64,000 nt of DNA from Erwinia persicina (GTDB taxonomy: Bacteria > Pseudomonadota > Gammaproteobacteria > Enterobacterales > Enterobacteriaceae), in NCBI RefSeq assembly GCF_014838825.1, contig NZ_JACYMO010000003.1, positions 124,001 to 188,000 on the forward strand. Direction: 5' to 3'. Below are positions 45,451 to 53,458 of this stretch, one piece after another. The translations under genes and the position numbers were made by a program. The number at the start of each line of letters is the position of its first letter. The stretch's first letter is position 1. The notes under the pieces are model-generated. The model was not told where the DNA came from and searched no databases. It saw only the letters and a program-made list of their open reading frames with translations.

Positions 45451-45958
45451 GCTCTCATTATGCGAATAATAATTAATAAGATTACTTGTACATTACCAAT
45501 GCGTAATTATCATTTTAATGCGTCTGTGACAAGAGTGTTTTCCCCCCTTACACCAGCGTGGAAAAACGCTTATGGTATGCCTCACGGACGGCACTGCTAT
45601 GCAGACACGACTAATATCCTGTCGTCCTTCCAATTTGGCAAGGCAATCTTTAGCCTCACCAGGGAAAATTACACAGCACGCCTCTTTTTCAGCGACCAAA
45701 ACAGCGGCGGATGAAAGAGCGATAAATAAAGAAGTCTGATACTGATGAAGGTCGTCACTTCAGTAAATCTTTTCAAAGTACCTGTTTTATCGAAAAAGCC
45801 GCTCACAGAGCGGCTTTTTTTATCGTTCACTTCCCCGTCCGACCCTCTCCTGCGGCTCCTGCCGATCTGCACACGTTAAAAAGAAGTAAAGTTTGTAATG
45901 GTTTCTGCCGTTAATACTTTTTTAAGGATGCGTACTCTATATTGACAGGGAGAACAGT
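45451..45958. other. Long non-coding stretch before the MCP gene
   Basis: About 510 AT-rich bases with no convincing coding frame. The left end carries the promoter of the minus-strand GNAT gene. The centre (45500-45790) has no assignable feature but leads on the plus strand into a strong intrinsic terminator (45793-45820), which suggests a small RNA. The right end carries the MCP promoter and the AGGGAG ribosome site. Confidence 0.5.
45793..45820. terminator. Strong bidirectional intrinsic terminator without an upstream gene
   Basis: 12-bp stem AAAAAGCCGCTC/GAGCGGCTTTTT (45793-45804, 45808-45819), loop ACA, then more T's on the plus strand; the complement also gives a T-run. No coding gene ends within 300 bases on either strand. 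Confidence 0.8.
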
Positions 45959-47410
45959 ATGATCGGTGCATCGTTACCTCCGGCCACTGCCGGGAACAGT
46001 GAGATTCATTCTCTGGAGAAAATCTGGCGTCAGGCTGACTTGCTGATGCTTTTTTTATCGTGGGGGATGTGGGGCATCGCCTGCGTGATCGGTTGGCTGA
46101 TGGGGACATTCCTGCTGGCACTGATCGCCGGTGGCGCGCTGGCCATCATTGCCACGCTGATTCGTTTTGCCGGGCCTGGCCGTCTGTTCACCCGGCTGTG
46201 GTTTGCCTTTACCCTGCTGGCCTTTTCTGCCCTGTTTATTCAGCTGGGCAAAGGGGAAGTGGAATACCACTTCTCTATCTTTGTTCTTCTTTCCGCCTTA
46301 CTGGCCTATCGCGACTATCGTCCGCTGCTGATGGGGGCCGCTACTGCCGCCGTTCACCACACCCTGTTTAATTACCTGCAGGAACATGACCTTTACGGCA
46401 TTGTCTGCTTTACGCATCCCGGCTTTCATATGGTGGTGTTCCACGCCCTGTTTGTTGTGGCGCAGACAGCGATCCTGATCTTCATCGCCCACCGCATGGC
46501 GGCGGATGCCCGTGCGGCCTGTGAGGTAGCAAAACTGGCCGCATGGATCAATCGTGAGCCAGGTCGTCTGACCCTGGCGCAGGAAGATAACCGCAGTAAA
46601 ACCGCGTTTGCCCGCACCTTCAGCAGCACGCTGGGGACCATGCGCAGCACCCTGAACCAGGTGAGTGAAGGGGTCAGTACGCTGCGCGAGGAGTCTGTCA
46701 GCATTCTGCAGCGTAACGCTGCGCTCTCTCAGCGTACCGACGAGCAGGCCCGCGCACTGGCCGTAGCCGCTGGAGCGATGGAGCAGATGAGCGAGGCGGC
46801 AGCACTCACCAGCGAAAAGACCCATACGGCACAGCAGCTGGCGCAGGGGGCAAACCAGGTAGCCCTGCGCGGCGGGGACAATATTGCCTCTGCGGTCAGT
46901 TCGATGGCGCAGATAGAGCAGGAGTCGCAGCGCATTAATGTCATCCTTGAACTGATTGACAGCATTGCATTCCAGACCAATATTCTGTCGCTGAACGCCT
47001 CAGTCGAGGCCGCGAATGCCGGTCAGCACGGCAAGGGCTTTGCCGTGGTGGCGGCAGAAGTGCGTATCCTGGCCGGACGGTGCGAAAATGCGGCGAAGGA
47101 TATCCGACACCTTATCTCAACCTCTGTGGAACGTACCCAGAGCGGAACCGTACAGGTGGCTGCGGCGGGTGAAACCATGCAGGAAATTATTCATACCATT
47201 AATGGCCTCAACAATCTGGTGCGCGAGCTGGCCGGGATGAATGACCAGCAGCTCAGTCGTATTACGCAGATGAAGGAGAGTGTGGAGAGCATCGATCTCA
47301 GCGTGCAGCATAACCAGCAGCACGTCGCCGAAACGCTGGAAGTGGCGCAGCAGCAGCAGCGCCAGGCAGAAGCGGTACAGCAGGCGATCGCGGTGTTCCG
47401 CTTCACCTGA
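45959..47410 (+). CDS. Methyl-accepting chemotaxis protein with polytopic membrane sensor
   Basis: A 483-residue MCP. Instead of the usual two membrane segments and periplasmic ligand domain, residues ~28-178 contain about six hydrophobic segments with short loops. A distinctive EYHF (E102-H104) and AAVHHTLF (H133, H134) pattern, plus H143, H153, H157 and H162, may bind a metal, heme or membrane-soluble signal. Residues ~185-480 are the cytoplasmic signalling domain; the hairpin tip is DSIAFQTNILSLNASVEAAN at 334-353. There is no C-terminal CheR pentapeptide. It signals to CheA/CheW encoded elsewhere. AGGGAG precedes the ATG. Confidence 0.9.
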   Translation: MIGASLPPATAGNSEIHSLEKIWRQADLLMLFLSWGMWGIACVIGWLMGTFLLALIAGGALAIIATLIRFAGPGRLFTRLWFAFTLLAFSALFIQLGKGEVEYHFSIFVLLSALLAYRDYRPLLMGAATAAVHHTLFNYLQEHDLYGIVCFTHPGFHMVVFHALFVVAQTAILIFIAHRMAADARAACEVAKLAAWINREPGRLTLAQEDNRSKTAFARTFSSTLGTMRSTLNQVSEGVSTLREESVSILQRNAALSQRTDEQARALAVAAGAMEQMSEAAALTSEKTHTAQQLAQGANQVALRGGDNIASAVSSMAQIEQESQRINVILELIDSIAFQTNILSLNASVEAANAGQHGKGFAVVAAEVRILAGRCENAAKDIRHLISTSVERTQSGTVQVAAAGETMQEIIHTINGLNNLVRELAGMNDQQLSRITQMKESVESIDLSVQHNQQHVAETLEVAQQQQRQAEAVQQAIAVFRFT

Positions 47411-47416
47411 TCGTCC

Positions 47417-47755
47417 TCAACGCCCGGCGGCAGCCATCACCTGAATACAGCTGTCGATGCCTCTGGCCGCCGCGGCCTGTTGATCGGCACTCAGTGCCTG
47501 ATATTTCTCAATCGACGCCCGGCCAGACCGGTCGTCATAGCTGATCTGCTTGATCGAGTAAGCGCTGTTTTCATTAATGATGACGGTACGGATTTTATTG
47601 ACGAAATCCCGATCGCTGGTGGGCGCACCGAGGGCGACGACCGCCGCGCAGGCTGCGGCATCATAGTGAGGATCGGGCGCCGGGCTGCGGAACATAAACC
47701 ACCACAGGGCCAGGGCGGCAACAGCCAGCATCAACAGCGGGAACAGCTTTTTCAT
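47417..47755 (-). CDS. Small membrane-anchored periplasmic protein of unknown function
   Basis: A 112-residue protein I cannot assign. Residues 3-22 are a hydrophobic signal anchor (LFPLLMLAVAALALWWFMF). The remaining ~90 residues are soluble and would face the periplasm. There are cysteines at about 36 and 102 (AAACAAV, IDSCIQV), which could form a disulfide. The gene is convergent with the MCP gene, 6 bases from its stop, and 85 bases downstream of the GGDEF-EAL gene on the same strand. Confidence 0.65.
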   Translation of the reverse strand: MKKLFPLLMLAVAALALWWFMFRSPAPDPHYDAAACAAVVALGAPTSDRDFVNKIRTVIINENSAYSIKQISYDDRSGRASIEKYQALSADQQAAAARGIDSCIQVMAAAGR

Positions 47756-47840
47756 GACCAGAACTCAAATTCACCCGGGCGGGCTATCAACAGGGGCGCA
47801 TTATACGGAGAAATCATCCTGTAGCGACCGAAAACCGTTT

Positions 47841-49988
47841 TCATGCGTTTGCGCATTCAGGCGACATCTTTTTCAGCAGGGCATGGAGCTGGTCAGCCGG
47901 CTGCGGTTTACTGAGCAGGAATCCCTGTAACCTGTCGCAGCCCGCTGAGGCCAGCATCAGCCGTTGCTCCTCGGTTTCTACCCCTTCGGCGGTCACGGTA
48001 ATGCCCAGGCTGTGACCCAGATTGATCACTGACTCCACGATGGTGGCCGAATTTTCCCTGACGCCCAGTGACTGTGTGAATGCACGGTCAATTTTAATGG
48101 TGTCGACCGGGAACTGCACCAGATAGCTCAGGCTGGAGTAGCCGGTGCCAAAATCATCCAACGCAATGCAGAATCCGGCAGCACGCAGCGTTTTAATCGT
48201 TTTCAGCGCCAGCTGCGCATTTTCCATCAGCACACCTTCGGTGATCTCCAGCTCGATCTGCTGCGGGTTAATGGCATGCCGCGCGATGATCGCCATCATA
48301 TAGTCAACAAAGCCCGGGGCGAGGAACTGCAGGGGAGACACATTCACCGCCACGATCAGTCGGGGGCAGGTGATGGCCAGCAGACAGGCCTGCTCCAGCA
48401 CCCACTCTCCCAGAGGAATAATCAGCCCGGTCTCTTCGGCAACTGGCACAAATTCCGCCGGAGAGATCGCCCCGAGCTGGGGATGATGCCAGCGCAGTAG
48501 CGCTTCGACGGCAATCAGCCTGGTGCCGCTGACATCCATAATCGGTTGATACCACTGCATCAGACCGCCGCTGTTCTCCAGTGCCAGGCGTAGCTCCTGC
48601 GCCAGTCGCTGACGCTTTTGCAGGGCTTCATCCATGGCCGGAACAAACAGGCAGTAGCGGCCGCGCCCTTCCGCTTTGGCCGCATACAGGGAAATATCCG
48701 CTTTACGCATCAGCTCCAGCCGATCCCTGCTGTGGCGGGGCGATAGCGCCACGCCGATGCTGACACCCACCCACAGCGTGTGGCCGCGCAGCGTCATCGG
48801 TTCGGCCAGGCGGGCAATAATCTGCTGACATACCTCCGCCACCTGCTGTTCATTTTCAACCTCACTGATCATCACCACAAACTCATCCCCGCCAAGACGC
48901 CCGACGGCATGGTTGTCGGGCAGCAGCGAGGAGAGCCGCCGGCCGACCTCGACGATCAGATCGTCTCCCGTAGGGTGGCCGTAGGTATCGTTGATCATTT
49001 TGAAGCGGTCGAGATCGAGCAGCAGCAGCGCCAGCGAGTGGTTTTTGCCCGGCAGCGAGGACAGCCGTTCCCGGAGCTGCTCTTCAATCCAGGCGCGGTT
49101 AGGTAACCCGGTTAACACATCATGGCGCGCCAGATGGCGGGCGTGAGCTTCACTGGCGGCCAGGCGGCGCATTGAGCTGGAAAGCCTCAGTGAGGCGTGC
49201 CACAGGCGGCGGGTCATAATAATACACATCAGTGAAATACTCAGGATGGCCACCGCAATCAGCGGGCCGGTCACTATCAGCATCTGGCTGCCGGGGCGCA
49301 TGGGAACCCACGACACGCTGCTGACCGGGATGCCGGCTGCCGATGTGAGAAGGAACCCTGCGCTGTTGTCCCGATCGGGGTCATTAGGGGTAAAACGGAA
49401 ATGGCTGACGACGCCGCGATGCTCAAGGAAATCGATAAAGCTGTGATGCAGGTAGCGGATAAACACCAGCGTTTTACCGGTATTATCGGGCAGGGGGCCG
49501 ATCGCCACTTCCGCCACCCGGCCGCGCAGGCGGATGAAGTCACGCGTCATCTCTGTCTTTGCTGGCGGTGGCAGAACATGGTCCAGCGACAGCGCGATGG
49601 CCGCAAAGCCGGAGGGGGAAACGGGTTTGCCTTGCTGCCAGCTGACCAGTGGACGGTGCTGGTTATCCAGCAGATAGATTTCGTTGTCACCGGCAAGATT
49701 AAAAAGCCAACTGCCAAACTCAGTGGGTTTTTGAATCTGATCGATTAGATCCGGCCTTTTCAATAGCCCTTTATGCTGTAGCGCATAATCATCCAGGTGC
49801 TGGGCAAGAATGTTTTGAATCACCTGCTGCTGTTTTTCTTCTGCTTTTGCATTGCTTTGTGCTGTCACCCACCATGCGGTAAGGCCGCAGCCAAAAAGGG
49901 AAAAAAGCACTACCGCTACCACCGGTACGACCACATTACGCCTGAATTCACGACGTAATTCAGCAACCGTGCTGTATTCGATTTTCAT
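47841..49988 (-). CDS. Membrane GGDEF-EAL cyclic-di-GMP protein
   Basis: A 715-residue signalling protein: TM1 ~18-41, a periplasmic sensor of ~195 residues (CHASE4-like by look: FGSWLFNLAGDNEIYLLDNQ), TM2 ~237-258, GGDEF domain with intact GGDEF at 366-370, then an EAL domain with EAL at 495-497, ITEGVL, LDDFGTGYSSL and TAEGVETEEQ. Both diguanylate cyclase and phosphodiesterase sites look intact. The usual RxxD inhibitory site five residues before GGDEF is missing (sequence PDNHAVGRL). The start at 49988 begins MKIEYSTVAELRRE; the frame is open to 50075. Confidence 0.9.
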   Translation of the reverse strand: MKIEYSTVAELRREFRRNVVVPVVAVVLFSLFGCGLTAWWVTAQSNAKAEEKQQQVIQNILAQHLDDYALQHKGLLKRPDLIDQIQKPTEFGSWLFNLAGDNEIYLLDNQHRPLVSWQQGKPVSPSGFAAIALSLDHVLPPPAKTEMTRDFIRLRGRVAEVAIGPLPDNTGKTLVFIRYLHHSFIDFLEHRGVVSHFRFTPNDPDRDNSAGFLLTSAAGIPVSSVSWVPMRPGSQMLIVTGPLIAVAILSISLMCIIMTRRLWHASLRLSSSMRRLAASEAHARHLARHDVLTGLPNRAWIEEQLRERLSSLPGKNHSLALLLLDLDRFKMINDTYGHPTGDDLIVEVGRRLSSLLPDNHAVGRLGGDEFVVMISEVENEQQVAEVCQQIIARLAEPMTLRGHTLWVGVSIGVALSPRHSRDRLELMRKADISLYAAKAEGRGRYCLFVPAMDEALQKRQRLAQELRLALENSGGLMQWYQPIMDVSGTRLIAVEALLRWHHPQLGAISPAEFVPVAEETGLIIPLGEWVLEQACLLAITCPRLIVAVNVSPLQFLAPGFVDYMMAIIARHAINPQQIELEITEGVLMENAQLALKTIKTLRAAGFCIALDDFGTGYSSLSYLVQFPVDTIKIDRAFTQSLGVRENSATIVESVINLGHSLGITVTAEGVETEEQRLMLASAGCDRLQGFLLSKPQPADQLHALLKKMSPECANA

Positions 49989-50176
49989 TGACCTTCCAGG
50001 ATGTACGCGTCGCAACCTCAGGAAACTACTGGACCTGTAAAGCGCAAACATTACCGCATTGTCTATTATTGGCAAAGTTAAAGAGGTTATACATCTCTGT
50101 TTATCTGAATTCTCGGGGCATCCTGCCTGACGGGGGCGCGGGTGAACGAGGTGGGCCTCACCGCCTGCCGCTCTGT
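49989..50176. other. Intergenic region between the GGDEF-EAL gene and the Lrp-type regulator
   Basis: 188 bases holding the GGDEF-EAL promoter (minus strand, AT-rich around 50040-50100) and the 3' end of the upstream regulator gene. A GC-rich dyad around 50130-50165 (GGGGCG...GGGCCTCACC) is too imperfect to call. Confidence 0.4.
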
Positions 50177-50644
50177 TTACGCTTTCACCGGGTAGCTGGT
50201 CAGCGACTTGATCTCTTTCAGTACAAACATACTCTGCATCTCTTTGATCCCCGGCAGACGGCGGACAACGGCCATGGCAAAGTCCGCGTAGGCATCAAGA
50301 TCGCGGGCAACGACCTGAAGCAAAAAGTCGGCATCGCCGCCGATGCTGTAACAGGCCACCACCTTTTCCAGCGCAGTCACTTCCTGCTCAAACTTGCGGG
50401 CTTCAGCCTCACTGTGGCTGTCGATCGACACGCGTACAAAGACCATCACCCCCAGTCCGATTTTTTTGCGGTTGAGCACCGCGCGGTAGCCCTGAATGAC
50501 TTCGTCTTCTTCCAGTTTGCGCACCCTGCGCCAGCAGGGCGAGGCCGACATACCGATCTCATCGGCCAGCGTCTGGTTAGTCATACGCGCATCGTCCTGC
50601 AACAGCGCGAGAATTTTCATATCAACAGCGCTTAAGGTCGTCAT
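50177..50644 (-). CDS. Lrp/AsnC-family transcriptional regulator
   Basis: A 155-residue feast/famine regulator: helix-turn-helix (MTNQTLADEIGMSASPCWRR, residues ~21-40) and a C-terminal RAM ligand domain (GLGVMVFVRVSIDSHSEAEA, YSIGGDADFLLQVVARDLDA). Such proteins sense amino acids and form octamers. It is divergent to the DUF2000/hexapeptide-transferase pair across 141 bases and is their probable regulator. Confidence 0.9.
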   Translation of the reverse strand: MTTLSAVDMKILALLQDDARMTNQTLADEIGMSASPCWRRVRKLEEDEVIQGYRAVLNRKKIGLGVMVFVRVSIDSHSEAEARKFEQEVTALEKVVACYSIGGDADFLLQVVARDLDAYADFAMAVVRRLPGIKEMQSMFVLKEIKSLTSYPVKA

Positions 50645-50785
50645 GTCAGATTCTTTCCATTTAGTGTGTTATTGGGGTTTATTCTGCCCTTTTTTTGCAG
50701 TTTAACAACGGATTCAGACAAAATTTTCCTGCCAGGCCGGGCGATAATAAGGACGTTATTCTCTGACTTACTTGAGGACTTTTTG

Positions 50786-51208
50786 ATGAAATTTGACGCC
50801 AGTCAGCACCGATGTACGATTATTATCAACAGCCAGCTCAGCCCCGGACTGGCTATGAACGCCGCCAGTGTGATCGGTATCAGCTTTGGCCGTACGGTTG
50901 AAAACCTTGTCGGACCGGATCTGCACAGCCTTGATGCGGTCAGTTATCCCGGGGTGATTTATGCTCCCCTGCCGGTTTTACGGGCGGAGGGCAGCTACGT
51001 GCAGCAGCTGCTGGCGATAGCCGGGCAGGACGATGAGATGGTCGCCATGCCGTTCAGCGCCCTGGCACAGTCGTGCCGGACCTATGAGGAATATGGCGAA
51101 CGGATTTCTGCCGTCCCCAGCCCGCAGATTGCGCTGGTGGCGATTGGCCTGCTCGGTCCGAAAAAGAAAATTACAGCACTGACGGGAAGTCTGGCGCTGT
51201 ATAAATAG
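50786..51208 (+). CDS. DUF2000-family protein
   Basis: A 140-residue cytoplasmic protein of the DUF2000 family (N-terminus FDASQHRCTIIINSQLSPGL, AMNAASVIGISFGRTV, YPGVIYAPLPVL, and a GLLGPKKKITALTG C-terminus). Its structure class is related to peptidyl-tRNA hydrolase II-like folds; no activity is established to my knowledge. The start at 50786 follows TTGAGGAC; the frame to 50666 runs over promoter sequence. Ends 9 bases before the acetyltransferase gene. Confidence 0.85.
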   Translation: MKFDASQHRCTIIINSQLSPGLAMNAASVIGISFGRTVENLVGPDLHSLDAVSYPGVIYAPLPVLRAEGSYVQQLLAIAGQDDEMVAMPFSALAQSCRTYEEYGERISAVPSPQIALVAIGLLGPKKKITALTGSLALYK

Positions 51209-51217
51209 AGGGTGATA

Positions 51218-51670
51218 ATGAAAATTATTAACAGCGAAATTCGTGATGTGATATCGGGTCAGAATGTACGGGTGATGACGCCAGCCAACCTGTATCAGTG
51301 TGAGCTGCACGACGATGTATTTATCGGTCCGTTTGTTGAAATTCAGAAAGGATGCGTCATCGGTCGCGGCAGCCGCATTCAGTCACACACGTTTCTCTGT
51401 GAAAACGTCACGCTGGGGGAGCACTGCTTTATCGGGCATAACGTCACCTTTGCCAACGATCTCTTCCACAGCGGGAAGCCCGATGCCGATGCGCAGAACT
51501 GGATCACTATCACGCTGGGCGACGGTGTGACCGTGGGCAGTGGGGCCACCATCCTGACGGAAACGGTGTGCAGCGGGGCGGTGATCGGTGCCGGGAGCGT
51601 GGTGATCAGGCCGGTGACCATAAAAGGGATCTATGCCGGCAACCCGGCCCGGCTGATCAGGACGTTATGA
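51218..51670 (+). CDS. Hexapeptide-repeat acyltransferase (left-handed beta-helix)
   Basis: A 150-residue transferase made of hexapeptide repeats ([LIV]GxxxX) from about residue 25 to 140: FIGPFVEIQKGCVIGRGSRI, LGEHCFIGHNVTFANDLFH, VTVGSGATILTETV, GAVIGAGSVVIRPV. This trimeric fold usually acetylates amino sugars or small acceptors; the acceptor is unknown. ATG 51218 (after AGAGGGTGATA) is preferred over GTG 51212. Operon partner of the DUF2000 gene. Confidence 0.88.
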   Translation: MKIINSEIRDVISGQNVRVMTPANLYQCELHDDVFIGPFVEIQKGCVIGRGSRIQSHTFLCENVTLGEHCFIGHNVTFANDLFHSGKPDADAQNWITITLGDGVTVGSGATILTETVCSGAVIGAGSVVIRPVTIKGIYAGNPARLIRTL

Positions 51671-51691
51671 TCGTTTCGGGCCGGGCGAGAG

Positions 51692-51718
51692 AAAAAACCG
51701 GTCCCCGCGCCTGACCGG
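51692..51718 (-). terminator. Terminator of the fec operon
   Basis: On the minus strand CCGGTC (51718-51713), a 9-base loop, GACCGG (51703-51698) and then six T's, just past the fecE stop at 51726. Confidence 0.7.
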
Positions 51719-51725
51719 AACGCCG

Positions 51726-52496
51726 TCAGCGCACCACGCACATCGGGCGCCCTGAGGCCGGTTCGGGGTAAATCTGTGCATCAATACTGAACACCTTCCT
51801 TAGCAGCGCCGGTGTCATCACCTGTTCCGGCGTCCCGCTGGCCACAATCTGTCCGCCAGACATCAGCACCAGTTGGTCGCAGTAGCGGCTGGCCTGATTC
51901 AGATCGTGCAATACGGCAACCACGGTTTTCCCCTGCTGCTGCTGGCGGCGCAACAGGGCCATCAGCTCCACCTGGTGGTGTATATCGAGCCAGGTGGTCG
52001 GCTCATCCAGCAACAGCAGGGGCGTGTCCTGTGCCAGCATCATGGCGATAAAGACCCGCTGACGCTGGCCCCCTGACAGCTCGGTGACATTTTTCCCGGC
52101 CAGATCGGCTATCTGCGCGTCGTCCATCGCCGTGGCGATCAGCCTGCGGTCTGCCGACGAGGGGCGGCCAAACAGATTCTGCCACGGGCTGCGGCCGTAG
52201 CCGACCAGTTCCTGCACGGTCACCCCTTCCGGCGCAATGTGCTGCTGGGGTAACAGGGCCAGCGTCTGCCCGAGCTGGCGGGCGCTGAAGCTGTTCAGTG
52301 GCTGACCATTCAGACGGACTTCTCCTGAGCCTGGTCGCAACAGCCGCGAAAAGCAGCGTAACAGGGTGGATTTTCCGCATCCGTTCGGGCCGAGCAGAGC
52401 GGTAATCTTAGCCGCCGGCAGCGTCAGCGAAATATCCTGCAGGACAGGCGTGCTGCCATAGCCAGCGTGAAGCCGTTCAGCGGCAATCTGCGTCAT
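51726..52496 (-). CDS. fecE: Ferric citrate ABC transporter ATPase
   Basis: A 256-residue ATPase (E. coli FecE is 255 aa) powering import of iron from periplasmic ferric citrate. Walker A LLGPNGCGKSTLLR near residue 33, LSGGQRQRVFIAMMLAQDTP signature, Walker B LLLLDEPTTWLD, switch histidine VAVLHDLNQA. It is the last gene of fecABCDE; its start abuts the fecD stop. Confidence 0.93.
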   Translation of the reverse strand: MTQIAAERLHAGYGSTPVLQDISLTLPAAKITALLGPNGCGKSTLLRCFSRLLRPGSGEVRLNGQPLNSFSARQLGQTLALLPQQHIAPEGVTVQELVGYGRSPWQNLFGRPSSADRRLIATAMDDAQIADLAGKNVTELSGGQRQRVFIAMMLAQDTPLLLLDEPTTWLDIHHQVELMALLRRQQQQGKTVVAVLHDLNQASRYCDQLVLMSGGQIVASGTPEQVMTPALLRKVFSIDAQIYPEPASGRPMCVVR

Positions 52497-53458
52497 CAGC
52501 GGGTCCTCATTAACAGCCAGAAAAAGTAGGGGGCACCAATAATGGCGGTCAGCACGCCGGCGGGCAGTTCAAGGGGCGGGTGCAGCGTGCGTGCCAGTAG
52601 GTCGGCCAGCAGAAGCAGCAGTGCGCCGACCAGCATTGAGGCCGGTAGCAGCCAGTGGTGTCGTCCGCCGATCAACCGCCGGGTAAGATGCGGGGCCACC
52701 AGACCGATAAAGCTTAAGGGGCCACACAGCGCAACGCTGACCGCCGCTAATGCGACGGCCAGCAGCAGGGCACGGTGTGGAGTGGCCGGCAGGGCAACCC
52801 CGAGAGTGTGGGCCTGCTCCTCACCCAGCGCCAGCAGATCGAGATCGCGGCACAGCAGCAGACTGAGAGGGAGCAGTAGCAACAGCCACGGCAGGGCCAC
52901 CCAGACAAACGGCCAGCCACGTCCCCACAAGCTGCCGGTGAGCCACAGCAGCGCCTGGTTTATCTCCAGCGGACGTGACAGCATCAGATAGTCGGTGACG
53001 CTGGCATAGAGCGCGGTCAGCGCCACACCCAGCAGCGCCAGCCTTAACGGGGCGCTGTGGCCGGCCAGCCTTCGCAGCAGTACAAAGGCCAGCAGACCCC
53101 CCGCAAACGCCAGCAGCGGCAGCCACAGCACCGGCAGGGCCGGGAACAGCATTAGTGCGCTCACGGAGCACAGCCCGGCGGCGTGGTTCACGCCCAGAAT
53201 TTCCGGCGAGGCCAGCGGATTGCGGATCACGCCCTGCACCAGCACCCCGGAAACCGCCAGTGCAGCACCGACCAGCAGCGCCAGCAGGGTGCGGGGCAGG
53301 CGATACTCCATCAGGGCGAAGTGGCGACTGTCGGCAGGATCCAGCGCCTGGCGCAGGGCGCTGAAGCTTAAGGTTTCGCTGCCGTAGCGCAGGGACAGCA
53401 CCAGGGCCAGCAGTACCAGCACCAGCAGCACGGTGAGCATCAGACGTGGCGATCTCAT
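52496..53458 (-). CDS. fecD: Ferric citrate ABC transporter permease D
   Basis: A 320-residue FecCD/BtuC-type permease with nine to ten membrane segments; typical stretches are LEINQALLWLTGSLWGRGW near residue 172 and AVALCGPLSFIGLVAPHLTR near residue 240, which contacts FecE. Pairs with FecC as the two-subunit channel. Overlaps fecC by 4 bases. Confidence 0.93.
   Translation of the reverse strand: MRSPRLMLTVLLVLVLLALVLSLRYGSETLSFSALRQALDPADSRHFALMEYRLPRTLLALLVGAALAVSGVLVQGVIRNPLASPEILGVNHAAGLCSVSALMLFPALPVLWLPLLAFAGGLLAFVLLRRLAGHSAPLRLALLGVALTALYASVTDYLMLSRPLEINQALLWLTGSLWGRGWPFVWVALPWLLLLLPLSLLLCRDLDLLALGEEQAHTLGVALPATPHRALLLAVALAAVSVALCGPLSFIGLVAPHLTRRLIGGRHHWLLPASMLVGALLLLLADLLARTLHPPLELPAGVLTAIIGAPYFFWLLMRTR

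Noticed and set aside
45635..45700. Resemblance of GGCAAGGCAATCTTTAGCCT to the 5' end of the sRNA SdsR (RyeB)
   Set aside because: Only the first ~10 bases plus AGCCT match, the SdsR 3' hairpins are absent and the gene neighbourhood differs.
45160..45714. Plus-strand frame over the GNAT gene and the non-coding stretch
   Set aside because: First part is antisense to the GNAT gene, the rest has no protein-like composition or ribosome site.
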